DNA of 64,000 bases from CAZQFV01 sp964613665 (GTDB lineage Bacteria; Chloroflexota; Chloroflexia; DTKN01). The DNA lies in the NCBI GenBank assembly GCA_964613665.1, contig CAZTIG010000001.1:62001-126000 (forward strand). The letters run 5' to 3'. Position 1 is the first letter of the stretch; the number at the start of each line of letters is the position of its first letter. The notes below the pieces were generated by a model, which did no database searches, had not been told where the DNA came from, and was given only the letters and a program-made list of their open reading frames with translations. This document shows, piece after piece, positions 41,847-50,989 of the stretch. The translations under genes and the position numbers were made by a program.

Positions 41847-42680
41847 ATGCGTGCGCAAGCGGCTGCACTGGTCGATTCCTATGCGCGTTCGGCGGCTGCT
41901 CAGGAGAAGCCGGGCTATTTCCGGCTACACCGCGACCGCTACGTGGCGCTCCTACGAGCGCTGGCCGTGCCTGCCGGCAGCGCCGTGCTGGAGGTCGGCT
42001 GCAATCCGGGCCAGTTCACGGAGATCCTGGTGCAGGCGGGGTACCGCGTGGCCGGGATCGACCTGCGGCCGGACGACCGCGCGGCCCTTTGGATGCACCT
42101 CGGCGTGGAGGTGCGGCGGGCCAACCTGGAGGAGGACCCGCTGCCCTATGCCGACGGGTCGTTCGCGGCGGTGGTTTTTTCCGAGGTGCTGGAGCACCTG
42201 AGCGCCTCGCCCCTGCCGGCCCTGCGCGAGGTCCGGCGCGTCCTGGTGCACGGGGGGCAGCTCGTCCTGAGCACGCCCAACGCCCGCTCGCTGCGGGAGC
42301 GGCTGCTGCTGGGCTGGCGACTGTTGACCTGGCAGAGCCTGGAGCCGGGCGCAGAGTTCCGTCACCGCATGCAGCTCCGCGGCCAGGGGCGCTACACCGT
42401 GCACCAGCGCCTCTACACCAGCGGCGAATTGCGCTGGCTGCTGCAGGAGTCCGGCTTTGCCGCGGTGCGGGTGCGCACCGTGGCCGCGCGCGAGGGCGTG
42501 GGGCTGGACTGGCGGCAGTTCCTGCGCAGGCCGTGGCGCGCGCTGCCCAAGGCCGCGCTGTGGGTCGCGGCGGCGTGTCTGCCTGCGGTTCGCTCGACGC
42601 TGCTGGCCACGGCCGAGAAGCCGCTGCCGGCCGGGGATGCCTCTCGTGGGCATTCGGGGTGCGGCCCATCCGGCTGCTGA
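41847..42680 (+). CDS. SAM-dependent methyltransferase, class I, second
   Basis: 277 aa. SAM motif VLEVGCNPGQFTEIL, Asp in AGIDLRPDD, and FAAVVFSEVLEHL, with a longer C-terminal part (about 100 residues) that has a hydrophobic helix KAALWVAAACLPAV and may touch the membrane. ATG 41847 comes one base after the previous TGA and lacks a clear ribosome site, consistent with re-initiation. Not closely alike to the preceding methyltransferase outside the core. Confidence 0.83.
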   Translation: MRAQAAALVDSYARSAAAQEKPGYFRLHRDRYVALLRALAVPAGSAVLEVGCNPGQFTEILVQAGYRVAGIDLRPDDRAALWMHLGVEVRRANLEEDPLPYADGSFAAVVFSEVLEHLSASPLPALREVRRVLVHGGQLVLSTPNARSLRERLLLGWRLLTWQSLEPGAEFRHRMQLRGQGRYTVHQRLYTSGELRWLLQESGFAAVRVRTVAAREGVGLDWRQFLRRPWRALPKAALWVAAACLPAVRSTLLATAEKPLPAGDASRGHSGCGPSGC

Positions 42681-42712
42681 GGGCCGGTGGCCGACCGATG
42701 GGGTGGACGACC

Positions 42713-44440
42713 ATGGCAGTGCTGCACGGTATCGGAGCCACCAAGGGCATCGCGATCGGGGTGGCACTGGTCTACAGGCCGGCCGGGGTGGCGGTCGTGC
42801 CGCGAAGGGCCGGCCGCGTCATGGAGGAGATGGACCGCTTCGAGCAGGCCCTGGGCCGCGTGCAGCGCGAGGTGCACTCCCTGTGGGGAACCATGCCGGC
42901 CGCGCTGCGGCCGGAGGCCGACCGCCTGCTGCAGGCCCCCATCCTGCTGCTAGCCGACCCGGCGCTGGTGGACCGCACGCGCGGCGCCATCTTGGAGGGC
43001 CAGCCGGCCGAGGTTGCCTGGAAGGAGGCGGTCGACTCCTACCTGGCCATCTTTGCCTCGATCCGCGACGAGGACATGCGCAGCCGCGCCGAGGAGCTGG
43101 GCGACATCGGCCGGCGGGTCCTGGCGGCGATGCTGGGCACGCTGGTGTCGTCGCCCCTGGCCGGTGTCAACGCCGTCGTCGTGGCCGAGGGGCTGGGGCC
43201 GAGCGAGGCGCTGCAGTTGGCGTCGCAGCCGCCGCTGGGCCTGTGCCTGGCCGGCGGCTCGCTGAGATCCCCGGCAGCGATCGTCGCCCGGCGGCTCGGG
43301 CTGCCGGCGGTGGTCGGGCTGGGCGAGGAGCTGTTGGCGCAGGTGCAACCGAACGACATCGTGGTGGTGGACGGGGCTAGCGGGGTGGTGGAGAACCGGC
43401 CCAGCTCCGAGGCCCTGTCGCACTACCGCGAGCGCCAGCGGCTACTGCAGACGGCCCGCCCGGTCGAGGACGTGACCGCCCCGGCGCGTACGGCCGACGG
43501 CTGGCGGGTGGATGTGCGCGTGGACCTGGAGCAGCCGGCCGGCCTGGTGCAGGCACTGGCGCGCGGTGCCGAGGGCGTCGGCCTGGCGCGCACCGACTAC
43601 CTCTTCCTGGGCCAGCCGTCGCCGCCCACGGAGGAGGAGCAGGTCACAGCATATCGGCAGGTCCTGGAGCAGGCACCCCCGGGCCGGTTGACCTTCTGCA
43701 CCCTCTCCGTAGGCCCGGAGGAGGCCCTGCCCTTCGCGACCGAGCCGGAGATGCGCAACCCACTCCTGGGGCTGCGCGGGGTGCGGCTGTCACTCGCTTA
43801 CCTGTCGGCCTTTCGCGAGCAGTTGCGAGCCATCCTGCGGGCCGGGGCCGGCCATGCCCTCGGCGTGGCTTTTCCCATGGTTGAGACGCTCTCGGAAATG
43901 CGGGCCGCGCAGGAGTGGCTGCGCCGTGCCCAGCAGGACATGGCCAACGCGCGGGTGCCCCACTGCCAGGATGTAACCGTGGCGCTGGTCCTGCAGACGC
44001 CGGTGGCGATCATGAGCCTGCCGGTCCTGGCGGAGGGGGTGAGCGGATTCTTCCTGGACCTGGACCGCCTGGCCGAGTACCTGTTGGCCTGCGACCGGCG
44101 CAACCTGCGTGTTGCGCACCTGTTCCGTCCACTCCACCCCGCCGTGCTGCGGCTGGTCAAGGAGGCCGTCACGGTGGTCCACCGGCTGGGGCAGCGGCTG
44201 GAGGCGTGCGGCGACACCGCCGGCAGTCCCGGCGGAGTGGCACTGCTGCTGGGCCTGGGCGTGGATGGGTTCTGCCTGCCGGTAGAGCGCATCGGCCCGG
44301 CCAAGACCCTGCTGCGGCGGCTGGCCGTGCCCGAGGTGCAGGCCTTGGCCGAGCAGGCGCTGCGCATGCAGAGCGCGGCCGAGGTAGAGGCGTCGGTGGA
44401 GGATTTTGCCGAGCGCCGGGCGCCGAGAGAGGAATCATAG
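42713..44440 (+). CDS. PTS enzyme I-like protein lacking the catalytic histidine
   Basis: 575 aa, length and domain order of phosphoenolpyruvate-protein phosphotransferase. Starts LHGIGATKGIAIGVALV as PtsI does. The phosphohistidine motif, normally G-G-x-(T/S)-SHAAI-x-AR, reads GGSLRSPAAIVARRLGLPAV, with Pro187 in place of His. In the PEP-binding barrel, Mg ligand Glu is Gln428 (VLQTPVA) and the R-T of the phosphate site is C-T (TFCTLSVG), while NPLLGLRGVR and CGD-x-AG remain. So PEP-dependent autophosphorylation is unlikely; a regulatory or sugar-sensing role is possible. ATG 42698 in frame is an alternative start. No HPr or EII gene is near. Confidence 0.8.
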   Translation: MAVLHGIGATKGIAIGVALVYRPAGVAVVPRRAGRVMEEMDRFEQALGRVQREVHSLWGTMPAALRPEADRLLQAPILLLADPALVDRTRGAILEGQPAEVAWKEAVDSYLAIFASIRDEDMRSRAEELGDIGRRVLAAMLGTLVSSPLAGVNAVVVAEGLGPSEALQLASQPPLGLCLAGGSLRSPAAIVARRLGLPAVVGLGEELLAQVQPNDIVVVDGASGVVENRPSSEALSHYRERQRLLQTARPVEDVTAPARTADGWRVDVRVDLEQPAGLVQALARGAEGVGLARTDYLFLGQPSPPTEEEQVTAYRQVLEQAPPGRLTFCTLSVGPEEALPFATEPEMRNPLLGLRGVRLSLAYLSAFREQLRAILRAGAGHALGVAFPMVETLSEMRAAQEWLRRAQQDMANARVPHCQDVTVALVLQTPVAIMSLPVLAEGVSGFFLDLDRLAEYLLACDRRNLRVAHLFRPLHPAVLRLVKEAVTVVHRLGQRLEACGDTAGSPGGVALLLGLGVDGFCLPVERIGPAKTLLRRLAVPEVQALAEQALRMQSAAEVEASVEDFAERRAPREES

Positions 44441-44464
44441 TCAAGGTCGAAACAAGGAGGATCG

Positions 44465-44833
44465 ATGCCGGTGAAGGTTGTGCCGTACGGTGACGTGCCG
44501 GCTGCGCAGGTGACAGAGGCCGCCGGTGTGACCATCCGCTGGGTCATCGCCAAGGAGGACGGGGCGCCGCACTTTGCCATGCGCGTGTTCGATCTGCAGC
44601 CCGGCAGCGCTTCGCCCCACCACCGGCACTGGTGGGAGCACGAGGTCTTTGTGCTGGACGGCGTCGGGACGGTGGCGACCGAGGAGGGCGACTACCCGCT
44701 GGCGGCGGGGACGGTCGTCTTTGTGCCCGGCGACGTGCTGCACCAGTTCCACAACACCGGCGCCGGGGTCCTGCGCTTCATCTGCCTGGTGCCCCATCCG
44801 GAGCTGGAGGGCTGGGCGGGCAAGGGGTCATGA
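44465..44833 (+). CDS. Single-domain cupin
   Basis: 122 aa. Small beta-barrel with metal ligands in PGSASPHHRHWWEHEVFVLDG (G-x5-H-x-H-x3,4-E) and the last His in PGDVLHQFHNTG. Cupins of this size are phosphomannose-isomerase-like isomerases, dioxygenases or sugar-binding regulators; nothing tells which. Strong AAGGAGG before ATG 44465. Last gene of the plus-strand operon. Confidence 0.85.
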   Translation: MPVKVVPYGDVPAAQVTEAAGVTIRWVIAKEDGAPHFAMRVFDLQPGSASPHHRHWWEHEVFVLDGVGTVATEEGDYPLAAGTVVFVPGDVLHQFHNTGAGVLRFICLVPHPELEGWAGKGS

Positions 44834-44850
44834 GGAGGGAGCGGGAGCGA

Positions 44851-47592
44851 TCACTGCCGTGGCACCAGCCTGTGGCCAAGCCTGCGCAGAGCGTACTCGA
44901 TGCCGCTCTGCAGGTTCCCGTGGGTGGACATACAGGAAAGCCCCACGCCCAGGGTGACCATCGTCTGGGCCACCTCGGCGCGGATGCCCACGAGGACGAG
45001 CTCTGCCCCCAGGAGGCTCACGGCCGTGGCGGTGCGGATCAGGCTCTCGGCGACGCTTGTGTCCACGACGGGTACGCCGGTGATATCCACGATAGCCACG
45101 CGCGCCCGGTGCCGCTTCACCCCTGCCAGGAGCTGATCGAGAATCTGCTGGCTCCGGCCGGAATCGATGTTCCCCACCAGCGGCAGCAGGATGATGCCCC
45201 CTATCAGGGGCACCACAGGGGTCGAGAGAGCCTCGATGGTCTCCATCAGGCGGGCCTGCGTCTCCAGCGTGCCCCGCAGGGCCTGATTCAGTTCGCGCAT
45301 CTCTGCCACGATGCGGGCGTTCTCGATCGCCACGGCGAGCTGGTCGGCCATGGTTTGGAAGACCGTGACCGTGTCCTCTTGGAGCGCGCCTGCCTGCTCG
45401 CTCTGCACGTCCAGCGCGCCGATCACGCGATCGCCCACCGCGAGCGGGATGGCCGCCTCCGACAACGTCGCCGGGAGGAGCGGCTCCACCGCGTACACGG
45501 CGTCTGCTCGCACATCGGGCGCGACACGAGGCTGTCTGTTGGCCACGGACCACCCGAGCATGCTCTGGCCGCCGATCTCGATGCGCTGCTGCCGGGCAAC
45601 TAGCCTGCGGCCGGCCTGGCCGGACCCGGCGCGCATGATGAGCCCTGCGCCGGTTGAGTCCACCAGGAAGATCCCCACGTGGTACAGGCCGAAGCGCTCC
45701 GCGACCAGGTCGGCAACCTCCTGCATGAGGACGTCGGGGTCGGTGGCGCTGCTGGCGGCGGCGGCGACCTCGGCCGCGGTCTGCAGCTGCACGGCGCGGC
45801 TCTGCAGGCGGGCCACCAGCAGCTCGCGCTCGCCGGAGAGGAGCGCCCCGCGCAGGGCGCTGCTCAGCTGGCCCTGGAGCGCGGTGTAGATCACCCCCTG
45901 TCGCAGGTCCATGTCGAAGAGGGCGATGCCCATGGAGCTGTCGCGGAAGTAGAGCGGTACGACGGCCATGCTATGGCGGCGGTCGCCCGGCCACAGGCCG
46001 GCCGGCACGAGCCGCCGCGCGGGGTAGGGTTCCGCAGCGGTGCCCGCGAGCGGGATGCGCCCTTCCTCCCCAAACGCCAGGATGGTCCGCAGCTCCTCTA
46101 GGTCACCATCTCCGTGGTACAGGCAGACGCAGCCACGGCGAATACCCAGGCGGGGGACCTCCTGGGCGATCACGTCCATCAGCTCGTCGACGCCGATGGT
46201 CGTGCTCACGGCCGCACTCAGCTGGCGCAGTGCCTGGGATAGTTGCTCGGAGCGCTGCCGCAGCTGGGCCTGCCGCAGCTGTCCGGCCTGTCCGATCAAC
46301 ACACGGCCCTGGTGCAGCAGGTCCTCTGCCCGGGCCAGCTCCGCGCCGGTGAGATAAGGCCTCAGCCGGCGGCGCAGCACGGAAAGCACTCCCTGCCACC
46401 GGCCCACGTCTCCATCTGCCTGCAACACGCCGCGCAGCACCTCATCGAGGACGGGAAGGAACATCCCTGCGGCGCCTTCCTGGCGCGCCACCTCGGCGGA
46501 AAAGGCCTTCAGGAGGCGGTCGGCCCACAGCGGGTGCAGCTTGGCCTTGCGGTTCTGCAGCGAGGCCTCCGCCGGCCCGGCCATCTCGGCCAGGAGCGCC
46601 TCGCGGTCGCGTGCCCCGATATCCGCCAAGCCCAGGCAGCTCTCCTCCGCTTCGCCGGCCGCAGCCTCGGCCAGTTCCTCCGGGATGCAGCCGCACGACT
46701 GGCGGACGGCCAGGTCCATCGGCAGTTCCTCGCGCGACGGGGGGGTCTGGCCCCGCATCTGCGCCAGCACGATCTCGGCAGCCCGCCGGCCCTGCCGGTA
46801 GAGAGGCTGGCGCACGGTGGTCAGGGGTGGGCTCATGAAGCGGGCGTCCGTGATGTCGTCGAAACCGACCACAGCGACATCGTACGGCACCCGTGCCCCG
46901 CGGGACTGCAGCGCCCGCAGGACGCCGCGGGCCATGATATCTCCGGCGGCAACGATCGCCTGGACGTCGGCGCGCCGCTCGTCCAGCAGGGTGCGGACGG
47001 CTTCCATCCCGGACTCCTCGCGGAAGTCGCCCTGCAGGACGAGCGCGGGGTCCAGGGGCAGCCGGTACCTGGCCAGGGCATCCACGTAGGCCCTGTAGCG
47101 CTCGTCGGCCTCGCTGTGGCCCGCCGGCCCGCGGACGAAGGCGATGCGGTAGTAGCCGTGCACCTCGACGAGGTGGGCCACCGCGTCCTGCATGCCGCGG
47201 TAGTTGTCCACGAGAATGCTAGGGATGCCCTCCAGGGCCAGGGCGATGCTGGCCAAGGGCAACGGGCGGTAGCGCCGGCAGAACTCGGCCATCCCGGCGC
47301 TGCCGACGACATTCCCCAGCGAGCCCGCCATCACGACGAGCCCGTCCACCGTCTGCGCGCTCACCAGGTCGTAGAGCCGGTTCCCCTGGGCCTCGAATCC
47401 GTACGGCGAGTGCAGCACCTCGCCGGCGAAGCAGAGGAGGTTGATGTCCTGTTCCTCGGCGACATCGGCGATCCCGGGCCACACGCTGCCCTGGTATGGC
47501 TCATCGAACGTGGTGAGAAGCAGGCCCATCGTCGGCCGGCCGCCCTCGTCGGCGCTCCTGCGTCCAGCCTCTCTTGTCTCGTCGCTCTGCAT
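44851..47592 (-). CDS. Signal protein: LacI-type sugar sensor, two GAF-like regions, coiled coil and RsbR-type STAS
   Basis: 913 aa. ATG 47592 has GAGGAGG and begins a periplasmic-binding-protein-I fold like LacI/GalR sensor domains (TMGLLLTTFDEPYQG, VDGLVVMAGSLGN, VAVVGFDDITDARFMSPPLT, residues about 20-310) but without the DNA-binding helix-turn-helix. A helical middle follows, then a GAF-like region (about 465-600), a second GAF (about 620-770, VADLVAERFGLYHVGIFLVD), and a C-terminal STAS domain with VDITGVPVVDTSVAESLI and GIRAEVAQTMVTLG, the phosphorylation-site context of RsbR. It ends the GH130/GH94 operon. Likely a cytoplasmic stressosome-type co-regulator reporting sugar state; output partner not in the window. 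Confidence 0.85.
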   Translation of the reverse strand: MQSDETREAGRRSADEGGRPTMGLLLTTFDEPYQGSVWPGIADVAEEQDINLLCFAGEVLHSPYGFEAQGNRLYDLVSAQTVDGLVVMAGSLGNVVGSAGMAEFCRRYRPLPLASIALALEGIPSILVDNYRGMQDAVAHLVEVHGYYRIAFVRGPAGHSEADERYRAYVDALARYRLPLDPALVLQGDFREESGMEAVRTLLDERRADVQAIVAAGDIMARGVLRALQSRGARVPYDVAVVGFDDITDARFMSPPLTTVRQPLYRQGRRAAEIVLAQMRGQTPPSREELPMDLAVRQSCGCIPEELAEAAAGEAEESCLGLADIGARDREALLAEMAGPAEASLQNRKAKLHPLWADRLLKAFSAEVARQEGAAGMFLPVLDEVLRGVLQADGDVGRWQGVLSVLRRRLRPYLTGAELARAEDLLHQGRVLIGQAGQLRQAQLRQRSEQLSQALRQLSAAVSTTIGVDELMDVIAQEVPRLGIRRGCVCLYHGDGDLEELRTILAFGEEGRIPLAGTAAEPYPARRLVPAGLWPGDRRHSMAVVPLYFRDSSMGIALFDMDLRQGVIYTALQGQLSSALRGALLSGERELLVARLQSRAVQLQTAAEVAAAASSATDPDVLMQEVADLVAERFGLYHVGIFLVDSTGAGLIMRAGSGQAGRRLVARQQRIEIGGQSMLGWSVANRQPRVAPDVRADAVYAVEPLLPATLSEAAIPLAVGDRVIGALDVQSEQAGALQEDTVTVFQTMADQLAVAIENARIVAEMRELNQALRGTLETQARLMETIEALSTPVVPLIGGIILLPLVGNIDSGRSQQILDQLLAGVKRHRARVAIVDITGVPVVDTSVAESLIRTATAVSLLGAELVLVGIRAEVAQTMVTLGVGLSCMSTHGNLQSGIEYALRRLGHRLVPRQ

Positions 47593-47669
47593 GGTGCCTC
47601 CTCGCGGAGTCGCCGCAGACGGCGCTGCCGTCGTTCGTTGCAGTGAACCCCACGCCGATGGTGCGCAGC

Positions 47670-48563
47670 TCAGGACACCCCCACAAGGTCCAGTGCCTGG
47701 AGCAGCTCGTCCGGCGCGGCACGTATCGCGGCGCCGCTGTACCACTCCCATGTTTCGGCATGCGTCACCGTCTCCCCCGGCTCCAGGCGGGTCAGGGGGC
47801 CGAGCGTTTCCAGCTCGATCACGCGGTCGTTGCAGTAGATCTCGACGTTGCAGTGCATGTCGGGGTAGGGCCTGTCGGCCTGAACGGCAAAGCGCTTGCA
47901 GAAGAGGACGCCGGAGCGGTAGTAGGCGGCCCAGCCGCGATCGCTCAGGCAGCCCACCTTCAGCGGTGCCGGCCGCGGCCGTGCGGAGACCCAGTGGATG
48001 TTGTCGCCCAGGTGCAGGCGGCCGTCGTCCAATCGGGTATAGGGCCAGAGGACGAGGTTGCGGTTGGGGCGCGGGCCGTTCGCTTGGGCAGCCGGAAGCG
48101 CCTGCGGAAGGAGGGCCACGCCGCCCAAGGGCAGCTGGGTGATGGCCCATGGAGCGAGCTCCAGCGGGGCGATGCCGCTGTTCTCGATGATATGCTGAAC
48201 GGTCAGTGCCGGACAGCTGCCGTCGAGCCGGACCACTATGCTCTTGCGGATGCCGGTGGGCGGCTCTGCCGGGCCGGCCAGGCGCACGCCGTCGGGCAGT
48301 TCCTCCACGGTGAGGCCCTCGTCGTCAGGCACGTAGGTGTGCAGTGAGTCCTCGGGTCCGCACCACAGCCGATGGCCGCCGTGGGGCCGATAGCGACCGT
48401 GGGGGGTATCCCAGCCCCATCCGGGTACCTCGGCCAGCTGGTTCTCCGGCCGGCCGGACAAGAAGAGGCGCACCAGGCGCGGACCGGCCGTGGCCAGGTA
48501 CTCCAGGCGGAGCGCTCCGTTGCTCAGGGTGCCGGTGGGCAGCCCGTTGAAGTCGGTGGACAC
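47670..48563 (-). CDS. DUF4380 / aldose-1-epimerase-like (galactose mutarotase fold) protein
   Basis: 297 aa. GTG 48563 is selected for GAGGAGG at six bases. The beta-sandwich pattern (LSNGALRLEYLATAGPRLVR, HGGHRLWCGPEDS, VQHIIENSGIAPLELAPWAI) is that of DUF4380 proteins, distant relatives of aldose 1-epimerase that read carbohydrate C1. The family has no proven activity; in an operon with glycoside phosphorylases a mutarotase role for released sugar or sugar phosphate is reasonable. 32 bases after the GH94 stop. Confidence 0.75.
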   Translation of the reverse strand: MSTDFNGLPTGTLSNGALRLEYLATAGPRLVRLFLSGRPENQLAEVPGWGWDTPHGRYRPHGGHRLWCGPEDSLHTYVPDDEGLTVEELPDGVRLAGPAEPPTGIRKSIVVRLDGSCPALTVQHIIENSGIAPLELAPWAITQLPLGGVALLPQALPAAQANGPRPNRNLVLWPYTRLDDGRLHLGDNIHWVSARPRPAPLKVGCLSDRGWAAYYRSGVLFCKRFAVQADRPYPDMHCNVEIYCNDRVIELETLGPLTRLEPGETVTHAETWEWYSGAAIRAAPDELLQALDLVGVS

Positions 48564-48595
48564 CGACGGCCTCCTCTGTGCGATAGCCCCCACGG

Positions 48596-50989
48596 TCAGC
48601 CGAGGGTCGCCTCGACGGCGACCTGCCGCTGCCCGGTGGGGGGCAGGGGAACCACGTCCCCGGGCACGGCCTTACCGTCGGCGCGCAGGGAGACGGTGTT
48701 GCCCGGCCCGCTGCGGCGCACGGCGATATCGTAGACGGTGCCGCGGAAGATGCGGCGCGCCGAGAATCCGGGCCAGTCCTGCGGGATCACCGGGGCGATC
48801 TGCAGGCCCTCGTGGGTGGGGCGGATGCCCAGGATGTGCTGGGTGCCGGCGACGTATGCCCATGCGGCCGTGCCGGTGAGCCAAGAGTTGCGCCCGCGCC
48901 CGAACTGGGGATGCTCGGGGCCGCAGATGTTCTGGCAGTAGACGTACGGCTCGGCGGCGTAGCGGTCCAGGTCCGCCTGGGCGAGGGGCGCGATCTGGCA
49001 GTAGTAGCGATAGGCCCGCTCGTTCCACCCCAGCATGGCCGCGGCGACGATGGCCCAGGCATGGGCGTGGCAGAAGATGCCGCCGTTTTCCTTGGCTCCC
49101 GGCGGGTAGGTTGAGGTGCCGCGGACGCGGGCGCTGGCCCCCCGGTAGGCCGGCCAGAGGAGGGCGAAACCGAGCGGGGTGTTGAGCATCTCGTGGGCGC
49201 TGTGCATGGCCCGCTCGGCCCGGGCGCAGTCCCCGATCTGGCCGATGACCGCCCAGGTCTGGGTATTGAGGGCGATGCGGTGGAGCTCCTCCCCCCGGAC
49301 GCCCACCGGCCGGCCGTCGTCGTCGTAGGCGCGGGCGTACCAATCCCCATCCCAGGCGGTGGACTGGATGGCCGTGGCCATCTCACGGTGCAGGGCGCGG
49401 AAGCGCGCCGCTTCCGCTGCCTGCCGCCGGTGAGCGCAGAGGTCGGCCAGGTCGAGCACCGCCCGGCAGAATTGCTGCCCGCACCACACGCTCTCGGCCC
49501 GGCCGCTGCCGTGGTCCAGGTTGAGGGTGTCGTCCCAGTCGGAAAAGCCCATCTGCGGAAGTCCGTGGGGCCCGCGGTGCTCCAGCGTGAAGGCGATGGC
49601 GCGGTCCATGTGCCCCCAGACGGTGTCGTCGCCGCCGTCCCAATAGGGCAGGCGCTGCTCCAGGTAGGCCAGGTCGCCGGTCTCGCGCAGGTAGGCGCAG
49701 GTGGCAATCACCAGCCAGAGGGCGTCGTCGCAGAACCACTGCGGCCAGCCGGGGAACTCGCCGGCCAGGCCGGGGCCGCCCTGGCCACTGAGCGGGAAGA
49801 ATTGGTGCCAGGCGTGGCCGTCCTGGAACTGCAGTCCCCACACCGTGCTCAGGCGCGACCGGGCCTCCGCCGGCATGCTGTGCGCGATGGCCAGGACGTC
49901 CTGGGCGGTGTCGCGCGTGCCCAGACCACGGCCCAGCCCAGTCTCGTAGGCCGAGACGAAGCGCGACCAGTGGAAGGTGGTGCGGCACTGCAGCGGATTC
50001 CACAGCGAGAGCAGTGCGTTCATCAGCGGGTCGGGCGTATCCACGGTGAAGCAGCCCAGGAACGCGTCCCAATCGGCGCGCAAATCGCGCCAGGCCTCCT
50101 CGACCCGGGCCGGGTGGCGGTAGCGCTCCAGGAGCGGGGCGATGCGCTCCGGATCGTCGGTTACCCCCAGCAGGTAGACGATCTCCTGCTCCTCGCCGGG
50201 CGCCAGGACGAGCTCGTGGCAGAGGGAGGCGACGCTGTTCCCACGTGGCGACTCATAGTCCGTCGGCCGGCCGCGTTCCACCACCTCCGGGTTGGAGAGG
50301 TCGCGGTAGCGCCCCACGAAGGTCTCACGGTCGGTGTCGAAGCCGACGATGGGGGCGTTGCTGGAGAAGAAGGAGACGGTCGGGCGAGCGTGGGTAGAGA
50401 CGAGGATGGTCCCTTGGCGCTGGACGCTGTGGACGATGTGCATGCCCCAGTCCAGGTTCTGTTGGTCCAGGGCGGCATCGTAGAAGCTGAACTCGGCGTA
50501 GCTAAAGGCGCGCAGTGTGCGCGGCCGGCCGCTCTCGTTGCGCACGCGCAGTCGCCAGATCTCGCAGGGGCAGTCGTCCTCTCCTATGGGGACGAAGTAC
50601 AGCAGGCTGGCGGCGATGCCAGCGTAGGTGCCGGCGATGCGCGTGTAGCCGGGGCCGTGGCGGCAGTCGTAGCTCTCCAGGTGCCGCCCCATGACCGGCT
50701 GCCAGGTCGGGCTCCAGTAGACCCCGCTCTCCTGGTCGCGCAGGTACACGTAGCGCCCGGGCTGATCGACCGGGATGGCGTTGTAGCGGTAGCGGGTCAC
50801 GCGGCGGTCGCGAGGGTCCCGGTCGAAGGAGTAGCCGCCGGCCGTGTTGGAGATGATGCCGCCGTAGCGCCCAGCGCCCAGGTAGTTGATCCAGGGTGTA
50901 GGTGTGTCCGGCCGGGTGATGACGTACTCGCGGGCGGCGGCGTCGTAGTAGCCGTAGGGGTTCTCGAATTGGCGGGCCGATTGATCCAT
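48596..50989 (-). CDS. Glycoside hydrolase family 94 phosphorylase, copy 2
   Basis: 797 aa. Inverting phosphorylase of beta-linked glucosides. Follows cellobiose-phosphorylase layout: N-terminal sandwich with YVITRPDTPTPWINYLG and GGYSF, helical linker, (alpha/alpha)6 barrel with SDWDDTLN at residues 483-490 holding the catalytic Asp, and phosphate-binding region near STYPPGAKENGGIFCH. The DW(D)D in place of DWND and other changes suggest a substrate other than cellobiose, for example a laminari-, chito- or mannosyl-glucose oligomer. ATG 50989 comes two bases after the stop of the first GH94 gene. Confidence 0.9.
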   Translation of the reverse strand: MDQSARQFENPYGYYDAAAREYVITRPDTPTPWINYLGAGRYGGIISNTAGGYSFDRDPRDRRVTRYRYNAIPVDQPGRYVYLRDQESGVYWSPTWQPVMGRHLESYDCRHGPGYTRIAGTYAGIAASLLYFVPIGEDDCPCEIWRLRVRNESGRPRTLRAFSYAEFSFYDAALDQQNLDWGMHIVHSVQRQGTILVSTHARPTVSFFSSNAPIVGFDTDRETFVGRYRDLSNPEVVERGRPTDYESPRGNSVASLCHELVLAPGEEQEIVYLLGVTDDPERIAPLLERYRHPARVEEAWRDLRADWDAFLGCFTVDTPDPLMNALLSLWNPLQCRTTFHWSRFVSAYETGLGRGLGTRDTAQDVLAIAHSMPAEARSRLSTVWGLQFQDGHAWHQFFPLSGQGGPGLAGEFPGWPQWFCDDALWLVIATCAYLRETGDLAYLEQRLPYWDGGDDTVWGHMDRAIAFTLEHRGPHGLPQMGFSDWDDTLNLDHGSGRAESVWCGQQFCRAVLDLADLCAHRRQAAEAARFRALHREMATAIQSTAWDGDWYARAYDDDGRPVGVRGEELHRIALNTQTWAVIGQIGDCARAERAMHSAHEMLNTPLGFALLWPAYRGASARVRGTSTYPPGAKENGGIFCHAHAWAIVAAAMLGWNERAYRYYCQIAPLAQADLDRYAAEPYVYCQNICGPEHPQFGRGRNSWLTGTAAWAYVAGTQHILGIRPTHEGLQIAPVIPQDWPGFSARRIFRGTVYDIAVRRSGPGNTVSLRADGKAVPGDVVPLPPTGQRQVAVEATLG

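Noticed and set aside
47593..48150. N-terminal extension of the sensor/GAF/STAS gene that might hold a helix-turn-helix
   Set aside because: The extension is antisense-like shadow of the DUF4380 gene in another phase, with no HTH pattern; ATG 47592 has a strong ribosome site.
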